Shown: one piece after another, positions 10,753 to 20,515 of the stretch
Layout: each line of letters begins with the position of its first letter
Position numbering within the stretch: position 1 is the stretch's first letter
Assembly: GCA_963575745.1 (NCBI GenBank)
Contig: CAUYUJ010016351.1
Span: 1 to 32,500 of the forward strand
Direction: 5' to 3'
Origin: Prorocentrum cordatum
Taxonomy: Eukaryota > Sar > Dinophyceae > Prorocentrales > Prorocentraceae
Length of the DNA stretch: 32,500 nt
Made by a program: the position numbers and the translations under genes
Notes under the pieces: model-generated
The model's database searches: none
Told to the model about the DNA's origin: nothing
Seen by the model: the letters and a program-made list of their open reading frames with translations, nothing else

Positions 10753-11210
10753 TCATTCTCAAGGCTGTCAGGCCGTCGTGCTGCCTGGCCCCCTGACTCG
10801 ACGATCCAACCGAGATCACACCAAGCGAACCACAACATATGTTGTCGAACTGCTTCTGATATTCGGGCGTCTGCGAACCTCTCGGACCACCGACCGCGAT
10901 TGTCGTCCCGTGCGATTCCCCATCCAGCGCACTGTCACGAACGAACGACCGAACCAGAGATGTCCAGGCATAACTAAGACCAAGTGGGGGAGGCCATGAC
11001 CTCTTGGATCTGGCGCGTGTGAAAAAAGCACCGACATGCACTGGAACTGCGAGACACATAAGAAGTTACGACAAGGGGAGGAGAAGGAGGGGAGGCGGAG
11101 GAGGAGGGCGACTGGGGCACATGCCGAGTCGGCAAGCCGGAGCGGCGTCGCGGGAACCTGCCTTCAGTCAGGAGGCGGAACTGCTCGCGATGCTTCGCCC
11201 CCCCAGCCTC
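10753..11210. other. Unique-looking spacer downstream of the polymerase exons
   Basis: Sequence of normal complexity with open frames on both strands (for example about 90 codons on the minus strand at 10760-11059). None matches the missing part of the polymerase central domain or any family I know. It could hide further exons. Confidence 0.35.
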
Positions 11211-11379
11211 AGGTCGGGAACGTCTCCCTACAGGCCGACTTTGGACGGCGCATAAAAAATGGTCACAAAAATCCACCCCTAAAAAGACAACAGAAGAAAA
11301 ATGGTCGAAGCATCGTCCCCAGACTGCGTTTGGACTGCCTCTGAACCCTCCCCCTGTATTAGAGGGACAGGCCCGACCT
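11211..11379. mobile_element. Fold-back element, family FB2, copy a
   Basis: The left end AGGTCGGGAACGTCTCCCTA is the inverted counterpart of the right end, which ends GAGGGACAGGCCCGACCT. The interior word GTCCCCAGACTGCGTTTGGA is shared with the copy at 20388. Other relatives lie at 19849-20011 and 21909-21935. There is no coding capacity. Confidence 0.7.
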
Positions 11380-11506
11380 CACCCCAGCCCTGGAGCCCCC
11401 ACGGCCGCCACGCAGCCGTCGGCGCCCCGGGCGCCCTGCCCCTCCACAAAAATGACATGCAAGAGAGTCGCACGGAGCTCTGCTCTCATGTCTTCGATTG
11501 TGAAGG

Positions 11507-11693
11507 GTGGAGGAGGGCCTGCAGGAAGAGAGGGAGGAGGAGGAGGAGGAGGAGGAGGAGGAGGAGGAGGAGGAGGAGGAGGAGGTGACGAGGATGACAG
11601 GGGAGGAAGAGAAAAAGAGGAAGAGGAGGAGGAGGAGGAGGAGGAGGAGGAGGAGGAGGAGGAGGGGAAGAGTGGAGGAGGGCCTGCAGGAAG
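11507..11693 (-). repeat. (GAG)n tract bounded by 22-bp direct repeats; candidate GC-AG intron
   Basis: The same 22 bp occur at 11507-11528 and 11672-11693, with only GAG-rich sequence between. On the gene strand each copy contains CTGCAG followed by GCCCTCC. Cutting before GC in the first copy and after CAG in the second gives a 165-base GC-AG intron whose removal restores a single repeat copy. The first copy holds the last codons of the polymerase exon at 11684. After such splicing the frame meets a stop within 11 codons, so this may be a decoy, a recent disruption, or not the true 3' splice site. Confidence 0.6.
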
Positions 11694-11851
11694 TATACCA
11701 CCATCAGGGTGAGGGCATAGGACGTGAGGTGGCGCTCGTGCGCGCCGCACACCTGGGCCGCCTTCGCCCACTGCTTCACCAGCAGCACGACGTCCCGCAC
11801 TACAGGGTGGAGCTCGGCGTAGGCGCACAGCAGCTGGGTGTTGCGCATGGC
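11684..11851 (-). CDS. TUTase/non-canonical poly(A) polymerase, central-domain exon
   Basis: This exon encodes 56 residues in one frame, continuing the catalytic exon at 15304-15583 in phase 0. It begins AMRNTQLLCAY, the conserved Asn-Thr helix that follows the third catalytic aspartate in Cid1/TUTase proteins. It continues with VLLVKQWAK, the lysine and tryptophan helix that contacts the nucleotide triphosphate, and ends TSYALTLMVVYFLQ, the family's SYxLxLMVxxFLQ helix. These proteins add A or U residues to RNA 3' ends. The acceptor is AG followed by G, with purine-rich sequence before it and no pyrimidine tract. The donor side is CAG followed by GC. The rest of the central domain, normally another 150 or so residues with a Pro-Leu-Pro motif and the nucleotide-recognition loop, is not found downstream, so the gene is either incomplete here, interrupted by a longer intron, or broken. 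Confidence 0.85.
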
Positions 11852-12371
11852 CTCCGGCCCTCCTCCTCCTCCCTCCGCCCTGCTACCTCCCTCTTCATCA
11901 TCATCGGTTCTCCTAATGCGGCCCCCCCCCAGGCAGCCTCGAGAAGAGCAGGGCCCCGGCTCGGCCCCCACAGAAAACGGGAGCTGGCCCAGCCAACAGC
12001 TAAAACAGAAAGGGGAGACGGCCGAACCGCTGGGCTGCTTTTTTTCTGTTTTTGCGGAGCACTCTCGTGAAGAGCCGAACCGAAACGAACCTCCTCCTCC
12101 CCCCCCTCTCACCTCGTAATCCTCCTCCTCCTCCTCCTCCTCCTCATCATCAGCAGCAGCAGCAGCATCAGCATCATCAGCATCATCAGCATCATCAGCA
12201 TCGTCAACATAATCATCATCAGCATCATCATCGTCATCATCAGCAGCAGCATGATCAGCACCAGCATCAACATCATATTCATCATCAACAGCATCATCAT
12301 AAGCATCAGCATCCTCATCCTCATCCTCATCATCCTAATCAGCATAATCATCATCAGCAGCAGCAGCATCG

Positions 12372-12416
<45 letters not shown>

Positions 12417-13327
12417 CCATCATCATCATCATAATCCTCATCATCCGCATCATCATCAGCAAAATCATCCTTGCCCCACCTGCTCCCTCCCCCCCCTCTC
12501 CCCCAACCCTCCCCTTCTCCCTCCCTCGTCCTCCGTTCTGCTTCTCCTCCTCCTCCTCCTCCTCCTCCTCCTCCTCCCTTCTCCTCCTCATCCTCCTCCT
12601 CCTCCTCCTCTTCCGCTCCTCCTCCTCCTCCTCCTCCTTCTCCCCTCCTCCTCCTCCGTCCCTCCTCCTCCTCCTCCTCCTCCTCCTCCCCCGCCCCTCC
12701 CCCTCCTCCTCCTCCTCCTCCTCTCCTCCTCCTCCTCCTCCTCCTCCTCCTCCTCCCCCTCCTCCTCCGCCTCCTCCTCCACTCCTCCCCCCCTTACTCT
12801 TCACATGTCTATGTTTCCTGTATATCTATCCTCCTCCCCCTTCTCCCCTGGTCCCCCCTCCACATCCTTCCTCCTCTCCTCCTCCTCCTCCTCATCATCA
12901 TCATCAGCATCAGCAGCAACATCATCATCATCATATCATCAGCATCACATCATCATCAACATCATCAGCATCATCATCATATCATCATCATCATCTCTCA
13001 TCATCATCATCATCATCATCATCTCATCATCATCGACATCATCATCCACAGCAATGCGTCATCATCAGCATCAGCAGCAGCAATCATCATCGTCATCATC
13101 ATCCCTCACCAGCACCAATCACCATCATCCACCATCACCACATCATCATCATCATCAGCATCAGCATCATCACCATCACCATCACCATCACCATCATCAT
13201 CATCTCATCACATACACCATCAAGCATCCATCGTCAACAGCCTCACATCATCATCATCATCGTCATCATCATCAACATCATCATCATCATCAGCATCACC
13301 ATCATCATCACCATTATCACCACCACC

Positions 13328-13358
<31 letters not shown>

Positions 13359-13905
13359 CCATCATCAGCATCGTCATGGGCATCAGCATCAGCATCATCA
13401 CCATCAGCATCATCATGATCATCATCAACAGCATGATCATCATCGTCATCATCGTCGTCATCTAAATTGTCATCATAATCATCATCGACAGCAGATTCCG
13501 CATCATCAGCATCAGAATCCTCAGCATAATCATCAGCATCATCATCATCATCATCAGCAGCATAAGAATCATCAGCATCACCATCATCATCAGCATCATC
13601 TTCATCATCATCAGCATCATCATCAGCAGCAGCATCAGCATCGTCACCATCAACATCAACAGCAGCATCACCAGCAGCGTCATTATCATCAACAGCAGCA
13701 CGATCCGCATCGTCATCAGCAGCAAAATCGTCAACATCGACATCGGCAGCAGCAGCTTATCATCACCAGCAGCATCATCAGCATCATCATCATCATCATC
13801 ATCACAACCATCATCATCAGCATCAGCATCAGCATCATCAGCATCAGCATTATCATCAACCGCATCTTCTTCATCACCATCATCAACAACAGCAGCATCA
13901 GCATG

Positions 13906-13956
<51 letters not shown>

Positions 13957-14371
13957 GTCACCGACATCAGCATGATCGGCATCGTCGTCACCATCAGCAT
14001 CAGCAGCAGCAGCATCATATCAACAGCAGCATCATCAACGTCATCGTCATCAACATCGGCATCCTTTTCATCATCATCACCAGCATCAGCAGCATAATCA
14101 TCACCACCAGCATCACCATCATGATCAGCATCAGCATCAGCATCATCAGCATCGTCAGCATCATCATCAGCATCAGCATCAGCATCAGCATCATCATCAG
14201 CATCATCATCCTCATCACCACCACCACAACCATCATCATCATCCTCATCATCAGCAGCATCGGCATCTTCATCATCTTCATCATCATCGTCAACAACATC
14301 ATCATTAGCAGCAGCAGCATCATCAAAATCATCAGCAGTATTGTCGCCAGCATCAGCATCATCATCATCCT

Positions 14372-14402
<31 letters not shown>

Positions 14403-15303
14403 AGCAACCTCGTCCACACCGCAATCATCCACCTCATCCTCCCTCCTCTTCTCTGTTCTCTCTTTCCTCTTCTCTCCCTTCCTCCTCCTCCTCCTCATCC
14501 ACCTCCAACTCCACTTCCACGTCCTCCTCCACCTCCTGCTTTTCCTCCTCCTCCTCCTCCTCCTCCTCCTCCTCGTCCCCCTCCTCCTCCCCCTCCCCCT
14601 CCCCCTCCCCCTCCTCCTCCTCGCCCTTCTTCCCCTCCGCCTCCCCCTCCCCTCCACCCCCCTCCCCTCCCCCCTCCCCTCCCCCTCCTCCCCCTCCCCC
14701 TCCCCCTCCTCCTCCCCCTCCCCCTCCTCCCCCTCCCCCTCCTCCTCCTCCGCCTCCTTCCTCCTCCTCCTCCTCCTCCTCCTCCTACTCTCTCTCCTCC
14801 TCCTCCTCCTCCTCCTCCCCCTCCCCGTCCTCCTCCTCCTCCGCCTCCCTCTTCTCCTCCCCTCCTCCTCCTCCTCCTTCTCCTCGTCTCCTCCTCCGTC
14901 TCCTCCTCCGTCTCCTCCTCCGTCTCCTCATCCGTCTCCTCATCCGTCTCCTCCTCCCTACTCCTCCTCCTCCTTCTCTCCTACTCCGACCTCCTTGTTT
15001 TCTTCCGCCTCCTTCTCCTCCTCCTCCCCCATCCCCCCCTCCTCATCCTTATTGCTCTCCCTCTTCCCACGCCCCTCCGCCTCCCTCATCCCTCCTCAGG
15101 CCGCCTCGGCGACTGCATTCGGCTGACGAGAAACCGACCCACAACCGCACGGATACCACCCATCGCAGGTGGGCCCTCCCGCCCCCCGTCCCGTAGCGAG
15201 CAGCTGCCCTGCTAGCAGAACCGTCGCAGGCGTGCGCCAACACCTCTTGCTCCCCCCTCAACCCCTTCCCTCCCCCTTTTCCGTCCTCATAACCCCTCCC
15301 ATC
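11852..15303 (-). repeat. 3.45-kb intron made of (CTC)n and (ATC)n blocks
   Basis: Between the two polymerase exons lies a compound microsatellite. On the plus strand: short CTC at 12118-12145, ATC/AGC at 12150-12470, CTC at 12540-12790, a short complex patch near 12800-12870, ATC/AGC from about 12890 to 14400, then CTC and CCCCTC to about 15100. About 270 bp at the acceptor end and 200 bp at the donor end are of ordinary complexity. The family alignment across the junction (Asn-Thr-Glu joined to Ala-Met-Arg) fixes the intron as GAG|GATGGG to CGGAG|GCC, that is GA-AG, with the G after the acceptor. Sense-strand sequence is purine-rich. A 681-codon open frame on the plus strand is a by-product of stop-free triplets. 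Confidence 0.8.
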
Positions 15304-15583
15304 CTCTGTGTTGTGGCACGTGAGGTCGACGTCCAGAACGCCGTCGAAGCGAACCTTGAGCACGGGGACTCGAGCATTAGCGACCACCTCCCGCAACTCG
15401 AATCGCTCAGTGCTCTCCAGCAGTGGCAGAATTCTGGTCTCCAAATCCTCGGCAGCCAACGCGGGGATGCCCTCCCGCTGGCCGTCCACGGTGTGCACGG
15501 TAACGTCAAGGTCCGAGGAGCATGTCAGGAAGTGGTTCCCAGCGCTGCCGAACTTGCTGACCCTCCACTCCGGCCCCAGCCAC
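15304..15583 (-). CDS. TUTase/non-canonical poly(A) polymerase, catalytic palm exon
   Basis: One frame gives 93 residues with the full Pol-beta nucleotidyltransferase signature. FGSAGN is followed after the standard ten-residue spacing by SSDLDV, supplying the first two metal-binding aspartates. A linker with an acidic helix (ALAAEDLETRILPLLE) follows, then ANARVPVLKV, the strand before the third carboxylate, and GVLDVDLTCHN with that aspartate. Order and spacing match Cid1, TUT and GLD2-type enzymes, not canonical poly(A) polymerase or CCA-adding enzyme. All catalytic residues are intact. The start is set at an AG followed by G (AAG|GTGG), which gives phase agreement with the exon at 16210-16448; an alternative acceptor lies about 20 bases further in. 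The donor reads GAG|GATGGG, a GA donor. The likely role is cytoplasmic or mitochondrial RNA 3' tailing; the base it adds cannot be told from this fragment. Confidence 0.88.
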
Positions 15584-16209
15584 CTTCCATGAGATCCGAC
15601 GCACTGAGAAAATCAATACTAAGGTCTTCGTTGCCTTTTCGTCCTCAAGAGTCCCTCGCCAGGCCCTGGGACCGTACAAGAACGAATCAAGATGAAACGT
15701 TGGTCCAAGGGAGTGGGTCGAGACTTCCGGGGACCCCGTATTGAAACAAACAAGACATCGGATCTATTGGTCTCGAGCGTCCAAAGCGGGGGCGTCCAAT
15801 CGGACGCCCGGTGGTTTTCGGGACCGAGCCTCCGGCGGCCGTTCGGGACGATCCGGGCAACCCTGGAACGCCTTCGGCGAGGCGCAGACGCTGAAGGGCA
15901 CCCTAAGGCTGGAAACCCGACGAGAACCGACGAAGACATCGAACCTCGAAACTCCAACTAACACCACACGGGGGATTCCCTCCACCGGGAAACGGGCACT
16001 AACACCAACACAGGGACACAGGGGGCTCCCTCCACTGGGAAAGATGGCCCTAGATCTCGGTGCTGGTGGGAATAAACTCGCCACCTAGGAAGCCCGAATG
16101 TTGCCACCCATCACCGAGATCGGGATCAGATCTTCCATCGTTGGAGGCACACCGCCGATGTTGGTGCTGGTGTCAAACTCTGAGCTTCCGACGCTGCCCC
16201 TGACACCTC
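15584..16209 (-). other. Candidate 626-bp intron holding repeats
   Basis: This is the interval between the first two recognisable polymerase exons. It contains the second copy of dispersed repeat DR1 at 15594-15775 and a hairpin at about 16045-16135, whose arms read CTAGATCTCGGTGCTGGTGGG and its imperfect reverse complement. Two short near-copies of GGGGGNTCCCTCCACNGGGAAA occur at 15970 and 16020. The DR1 boundary falls about 11 bases from the acceptor, so part of the intron may derive from the repeat. The donor would be GT|GAGGTG (GA type), or GTGAGG with GT if the alternative acceptor is used. Confidence 0.55.
15594..15775. repeat. Dispersed repeat DR1, copy 2
   Basis: Shares with 8851-9030 the order GATCCGACGCACT, GTCCCTCGCCAGG, GGTCCAAGGGAGTGGGTCGA, GACTTCCGGGGACC and ACATCGGATC. 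Same orientation as copy 1. It lies inside the polymerase intron just upstream of the catalytic exon. Confidence 0.75.
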
Positions 16210-16448
16210 ACCACGGACCAGAGCTCCACCATGCAGTGCTGGAGGAGGGACGCATCCGCGGGGCGGGGCACTGCGGCCGCAAGGGCGTACCGGAGGTCTT
16301 CCTCGACGGTCCGCTCGGCGGGGGCCTCGCGATCCCAGACGCCGCCAGTCGCCGCCGAATCCCCCGCCCGAAGGCCGTCGAAGGCCTCGGCGCAGGCAGC
16401 CAGCCCGATGGCCGCCGAATGGCCGCCGAATGGCCGCCGAATGGCCGC
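16210..16448 (-). CDS. TUTase gene, probable N-terminal helical exon
   Basis: The frame gives about 79 residues plus two bases, which matches the one-base start of the next exon, so the phases agree. After a GGC-repeat-derived start comes a protein-like stretch with AACAEAFDGLRAGDS, ERTVEEDLRYALAAAVPRP and DASLLQHCMVELWSVV. This resembles the pair of helices that precede the FGS motif in non-canonical poly(A) polymerases, and the distance from VELWSVV to FGSAGN across the splice (about 12 residues) is normal. The acceptor is a guess (AG|GCGGCC at 16450-16449) chosen because it keeps phase 0. The repeated ATTCGGCGGCC words just inside could instead be intronic. No initiator Met is identified, so the gene probably begins further up the minus strand. 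Confidence 0.5.
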
Positions 16449-16529
16449 CTCCTCTGCCCCCCCAGTGGCCGCCGGACGGCCGCCGCCGCAGGCAGCCCGG
16501 CCGACCGATGGCCGCCGCATGGACGCCGC

Positions 16530-16551
16530 ATGGCCGCCGCATGGCCGCCCA

Positions 16552-16626
<75 letters not shown>

Positions 16627-17045
16627 AGCCGCCGCCGCCGCCAGCCACGCGCGAGAAGGAGGAGGAGGAGGAGGAGGAGAAGGAGGAGGAAGACACGAGG
16701 GAGGAGGAGAAGAAGAGGAGGGGGGAGAAGGAGGGGAAGGGAGGAGGAGGGAGGGAGGAGGGGGAGGAGGGGGGACGGAGAGAGGAGGAGGAGGAGGGAG
16801 GAGAGGGAGGGAAAAGTGAGGGGGAGGGAGGGGGGGAGGAGAAGGGGGGTAAGGGAGGAGAGGGGGGGGGGGGGGGGGGGGGGAGGAGAAGGAGATGGAG
16901 GAGAGATTATGGGGGGGGGAGAGGGGGGGGAAGAGGGGAGGATGAGAGGGTGAGGGGGGGGGAAGGGGGGGGGGGGGGGGGGGGGAGGGGGGGGGGGGGG
17001 GGGGGCGGGGGGAGGAGGAGGAGGAGGAGGCGGAGGAGACGGAGG
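16530..17045. repeat. (CGT)n block, GAG tract and long G runs
   Basis: Positions 16550-16625 are (GTC)n/(CGT)n. Then 16655-17040 is purine-only on the plus strand, with GGA units and G homopolymers of more than 15 bases near 16862-16883 and 16959-17005. The sequence has strong quadruplex and triplex potential. Homopolymer lengths in such tracts are often wrong in assemblies. Confidence 0.9.
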
Positions 17046-17224
17046 CGGCGCCTGGCACGCGGCGCGCGACTGGCGCACACGCGTCGGACCGAGGTGCGGC
17101 GCCTCGGGGGCGGCCGCGGCGCCGTCGTACCACTGCCTGGGCAGCGGCGGCGCCGCCGCCCCGCTTGTGCGGCGCTGCGGGAGGCGTGCGGCGGCGGCGT
17201 CCTCTTTGGGCGGCGGCGCGCAGC
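17046..17224. other. Short complex island between microsatellites
   Basis: About 180 bp of GC-rich sequence of normal complexity between a purine tract and a CTC tract. It is open in four frames and resembles the exon islands of the polymerase gene in setting. No family is recognisable on either strand, so it may be an exon or simply spacer. Confidence 0.3.
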
Positions 17225-17427
17225 ATTCGAGTCCTCCTCCTCCACCTCCTCCACCTCCTCCTCCCTCTGCTCGATATCTCCTCATCATCCTCCCATCCTC
17301 CTCACCTCCTCATCCTACCGCCTCCTACTCCTCCTCCTCCTCATGAGCATCAGCATCATCATCGTCATCAAGAATCATCATCAGCATAATCCAGCAATAG
17401 CCAGCATCGTCATCAGCAGCATCATCC

Positions 17428-17463
<36 letters not shown>

Positions 17464-18010
17464 GCATCATCATCATCATCATCATCAGCAGCATCAGCAT
17501 CAGCATCAGCATCAGCATCATCATCATCAGCAGCATCAACATCATCATCAACAACAACATCATCATCAGCATCATCATCCTCATCATCAGCATCATCATC
17601 ATCATCATCATCAGTATCATCATGATCATCAACATCAGCATCAACATCGGCATCAGCGTCATCATCAGCAGCATAACCAGCATCATCATAAGCAGTATCG
17701 TCATAATATGCATCGACATCATCATCATCATCATCGTCATCATCATAAGCAGCATCATCATAATCAGCATCCGCATCATCATAATAATCAGCATCAGCAT
17801 CATCATCATCATCAGCAGCAGCATCATCATTATCATGATCAGCACCATCCTCCTCGTCATCATCGTCATCAGCATCAGCATCATCAGCAGCATCATCAGC
17901 ATAATCAGCATCAGCATCATAATAAGCATCATCATCGTAATAAGCATCATCAGCATCCTCATCATTCTCATCATCAGCAGCATCATAATCAGAATCAGCA
18001 TCAGCATCGC

Positions 18011-18071
<61 letters not shown>

Positions 18072-18650
18072 TTCATCATCATAATCAGCATCAGCAGCAT
18101 CATCATACTCATCATCAGCATCATGCTCATCATCACCATAATCACAAGCAGCAACAGCATCGTCAGCATAATCATACTCAGAATCAGAATCGGCATAGTC
18201 ATCATACTCAGCATAAACATAAACATCAGCATCATAATCAGCATCAGCATCAGCATCATCATCATCATCATCATCATCAGCAGCATGACCATTATTATTG
18301 CGCCACCTGCTCCCTCCCCCCTCCCTTCTCCCCCTCGCCTCAACCTTCTCCCTCCCTTGCCCTCCGTTCTACTCCTCATCCTCCTCCTCGTCCTCCTTCT
18401 CTTCCGTCTCCTCCTCCGTCTCCTCCTCCGTCTCCTCCTCCGTCTCCTCCTCCGTCTCCTCCTCCTCCACCTCCTCCTCTTCCTGCTCCTCATCCTTCTC
18501 CTCCTCCTCCGTCTCCTCCTCCGTCTCCTCCTCCATTTCCGTCTCCTCCTCCTCCTCCTTCTCCTCCTCCTCCTCCTCTTCCTCTTCTCCTCCTTCTCCT
18601 CCTCCTCCTGCTCCTCCTCCTCCTCATCATCATCATCATCCTCAGGAGCT
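17225..18650. repeat. Compound CTC - ATC - CTC block, second large copy
   Basis: CTC at 17230-17340, ATC/AGC at 17345-18290, a complex patch containing CCACCTGCTCCCTCCCCCC, then CTC with many CGTCTC words at 18370-18640. Order and the linking patch match 12150-12790, including CCTCCGTTCT at the start of the CTC part, so the two blocks share an origin. The 1230-codon plus-strand frame through here is an artefact of stop-free triplets. Confidence 0.92.
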
Positions 18651-19091
18651 CGGCTACAGAATGGAGTCACCCCAGGATCACTGAATGTGCGGAACAGGTG
18701 TAACATTTGCGCAGGTCTCCCCACATTCTACGCACCTCCCCATAATCTTTCTAAAAAGACAAAGGTACCTCCATTCCGCATCCGATCTACCAATTACTTG
18801 GGTGCTTCGCGGCGGCGCGCAAGATCAGGGGTAACATCCCTTGGCACGCGTACGGACATAGTAGTATTGTGTGCCTATTTTGGAAGCGCATGCCTGACCC
18901 GAACATATAGTACAGCTTCTTGTAGCGCATCGATTCCCAAGCGGTGCGGCCAAAAAGCGCCCGCCACGGAGCTGATCGAATTCCGAGCATGCGAGTCGCC
19001 ATTGCGTGGCAGACGCACATCAAACATAGAGATTCTCAAGTGGCGCCGAAATAGTATCTCTGACTGCCCACTCTCCGCGCCTTGCGACCGT
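18651..19091. other. Complex spacer, no supported gene
   Basis: Sequence of ordinary complexity and balanced composition. A minus-strand frame of 78 codons at 18787-19023 looks somewhat protein-like (ALFGRTAWESMRYKKLYYMF), but I recognise no family and no splice signals decide it. Confidence 0.3.
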
Positions 19092-19325
19092 GGCGGATGT
19101 TATGATCCTCCCAGGGGCAAGAACTGCAGAAACACTAACTCCCAGAGCTCCGCGGGGATTTGTTGGATCTGCGCTGTACCCCCCTGGAGGTACCTCTGGC
19201 GCCGCCACTGGCCCGGTCCGCGCATCAGGGAGTGGGGTCCAGCGCAGATGCGAGAAATCCGCGCAGAATTACGCCATGTATGGTTCCGCAGGTGCCTGCC
19301 CCTCGAGAGGATCACTACATCAGCC
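19092..19325. mobile_element. Fold-back element, family FB1, copy b
   Basis: The left arm (GGCGGATGTTATGATCCTCC, AGGGGCAAGAACTGCAGAAAC, CCGCGGGGATTTG) is the imperfect reverse complement of the right arm (GCGAGAAATCCGCGCAG, CTGCCCCTCGAGAGGATCAC, ATCAGCC). The inner hairpin around TACCCCCCTGGAGG matches FB1 copies at 7644 and 22203. The arms extend further outward than in the other copies. No coding frame is supported. Confidence 0.72.
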
Positions 19326-19579
19326 ACCTGCTGGTCGGAATGTGTGTGTGAGAGGTGGACAATCAGGGCAATAGCATTCGAATGCCAAGACAAAGCCAAA
19401 GACCCGACGGCATCGGACCGGGGCGAATCGCGGCGCTCTGAGACCCGACAGCTCTGGAAGCTGCATGGGGGCGCCGCGGCGCCCGGCGACCCCGTCCCGC
19501 AGCGTGGCCTCCGGGGGGTGCTGCTGGGGGAGGCGCGGCGACTGTGTGCAACCGGTAGTGTCCTGTGGGGGAGACTCCA

Positions 19580-19700
19580 CCCCCCCTTCCTCCTCCTCCG
19601 CCCCTCCTCCCCTCATCCTCCTCTTCTCATCCTCCTCCCTCCTCCTCCTCCTCCTCCTCCTCCTCCTCCTCCTCCTCCTCCTCCTCCTCCTCCTCCTGAA
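19580..19700. repeat. (CTC)n microsatellite
   Basis: About 120 bp, with an uninterrupted CTC run over roughly 19640-19697. The sequence before it (19326-19579) is of normal complexity with open frames on both strands but no recognised product. Confidence 0.92.
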
Positions 19701-19848
19701 GCAGGCGCCAAAAAACAGCCAAGATCTACTCCACGGAGGGGGGAAGGGGGGGGTGCGAGGGCCCGCGCCGACCGGCCGAACAATGAGTAAAAAACGATCA
19801 CCTGAAAGGTCGACAACCTTGCCTCGTTTCGCCCCCCGGAAGGCCCCG

Positions 19849-20011
19849 TGGGGCTGTCCCCCTACAGGCGGATTTGGGGCGAGAGTTGAAATAGTCAAAC
19901 AACCCACCCACCCCAAAAAAAATAGTCAAAAATTGACGAAAAGTCGTGCCCAGGCTATTTTTGTAGTATTTTTGAACGTATCCCTCCAGTAGAGGAACAG
20001 GCCCCATTTCA
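19849..20011. mobile_element. Fold-back element, family FB2, copy b
   Basis: The left end GGGGCTGTCCCCCTACAGGC is inverted at the right end (CCAGTAGAGGAACAGGCCCC). The interior is T/A-rich with repeated AGTCAAAAA-like words and ends TTTTTGAA, as in copies a and c. Confidence 0.65.
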
Positions 20012-20387
20012 TCCTAGCCCTGCCCGCCCCAGATCCCTCGACCTCTCCCCTGGACCAGAGAAACTGTATTCCAAAACCCGGACAGCAGGGCGCCCGACAG
20101 GCGTAGAAAGGCCTGGCGAAGCACTCTGGGAGGACCTGGAGAGAGAGCTTCCGGAGGTCCTTCTGAAGCGCTTCTCCCTCGACCCCTCCCCATCGACCAG
20201 AGGAACATCTCCCGGACCCTCCATCCTTGCGCCTTCGCGACGCGAAGGGGCCTCTCCCTCTTCCGGGCGGAGAGAGGAGCCAGGAGCGGGGCCACATCGG
20301 ATCGGGAGAAGCCAGAGATCTCCGCGAGCCGCGGCTCTGGAGGACGTGTCGGCGGTGGACAAGCCTCCCTTTCGTAAGCTTAGGTCG
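20012..20387. other. Spacer, no supported gene
   Basis: GC-rich sequence between two FB2 elements. Minus-strand frames are open but carry no recognisable domain. Imperfect repeats of GGAGGTCC and TCTCCCTC words are the only structure seen. Confidence 0.35.
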
Positions 20388-20515
20388 GGCCTGTACCTCT
20401 ACAGGGGGATTCTGGAGGAAAAATTAAACAATCAAAAAATACTCCCAAATGGTCAAAACTAATACTTTTCAAAAAGCGTCCCCAGACTGTGTTTTGACTA
20501 TTCTTGAATAACCCC
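20388..20515. mobile_element. FB2 element, copy c, right end missing
   Basis: The left end AGGTCGGGCCTGTACCTCTA matches the family terminus best of all copies. The interior GTCCCCAGACTGTGTTTTGA matches copy a. The expected inverted right end is not found before the sequence becomes unrelated, so the copy is truncated or diverged. Confidence 0.6.

Noticed and set aside
11379-11518. Open minus-strand sequence after the 22-bp repeat as the next polymerase exon
   Set aside because: In the needed phase it stops within 11 codons. The other frame (FTIEDMRAELRATLLH) does not resemble the family's continuation with its Pro-Leu-Pro motif.
12052-14097. 681-codon plus-strand open frame rich in His, Ser and Ile
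   Set aside because: It lies wholly in (CTC)n and (ATC)n repeats that contain no stop triplets in this phase, and inside an intron of a minus-strand gene.
16098-19790. 1230-codon plus-strand open frame
   Set aside because: It crosses CGT, GGA, CTC and ATC repeats, the opposite strand of the probable first polymerase exon, and a fold-back element. Length comes from stop-free triplets.
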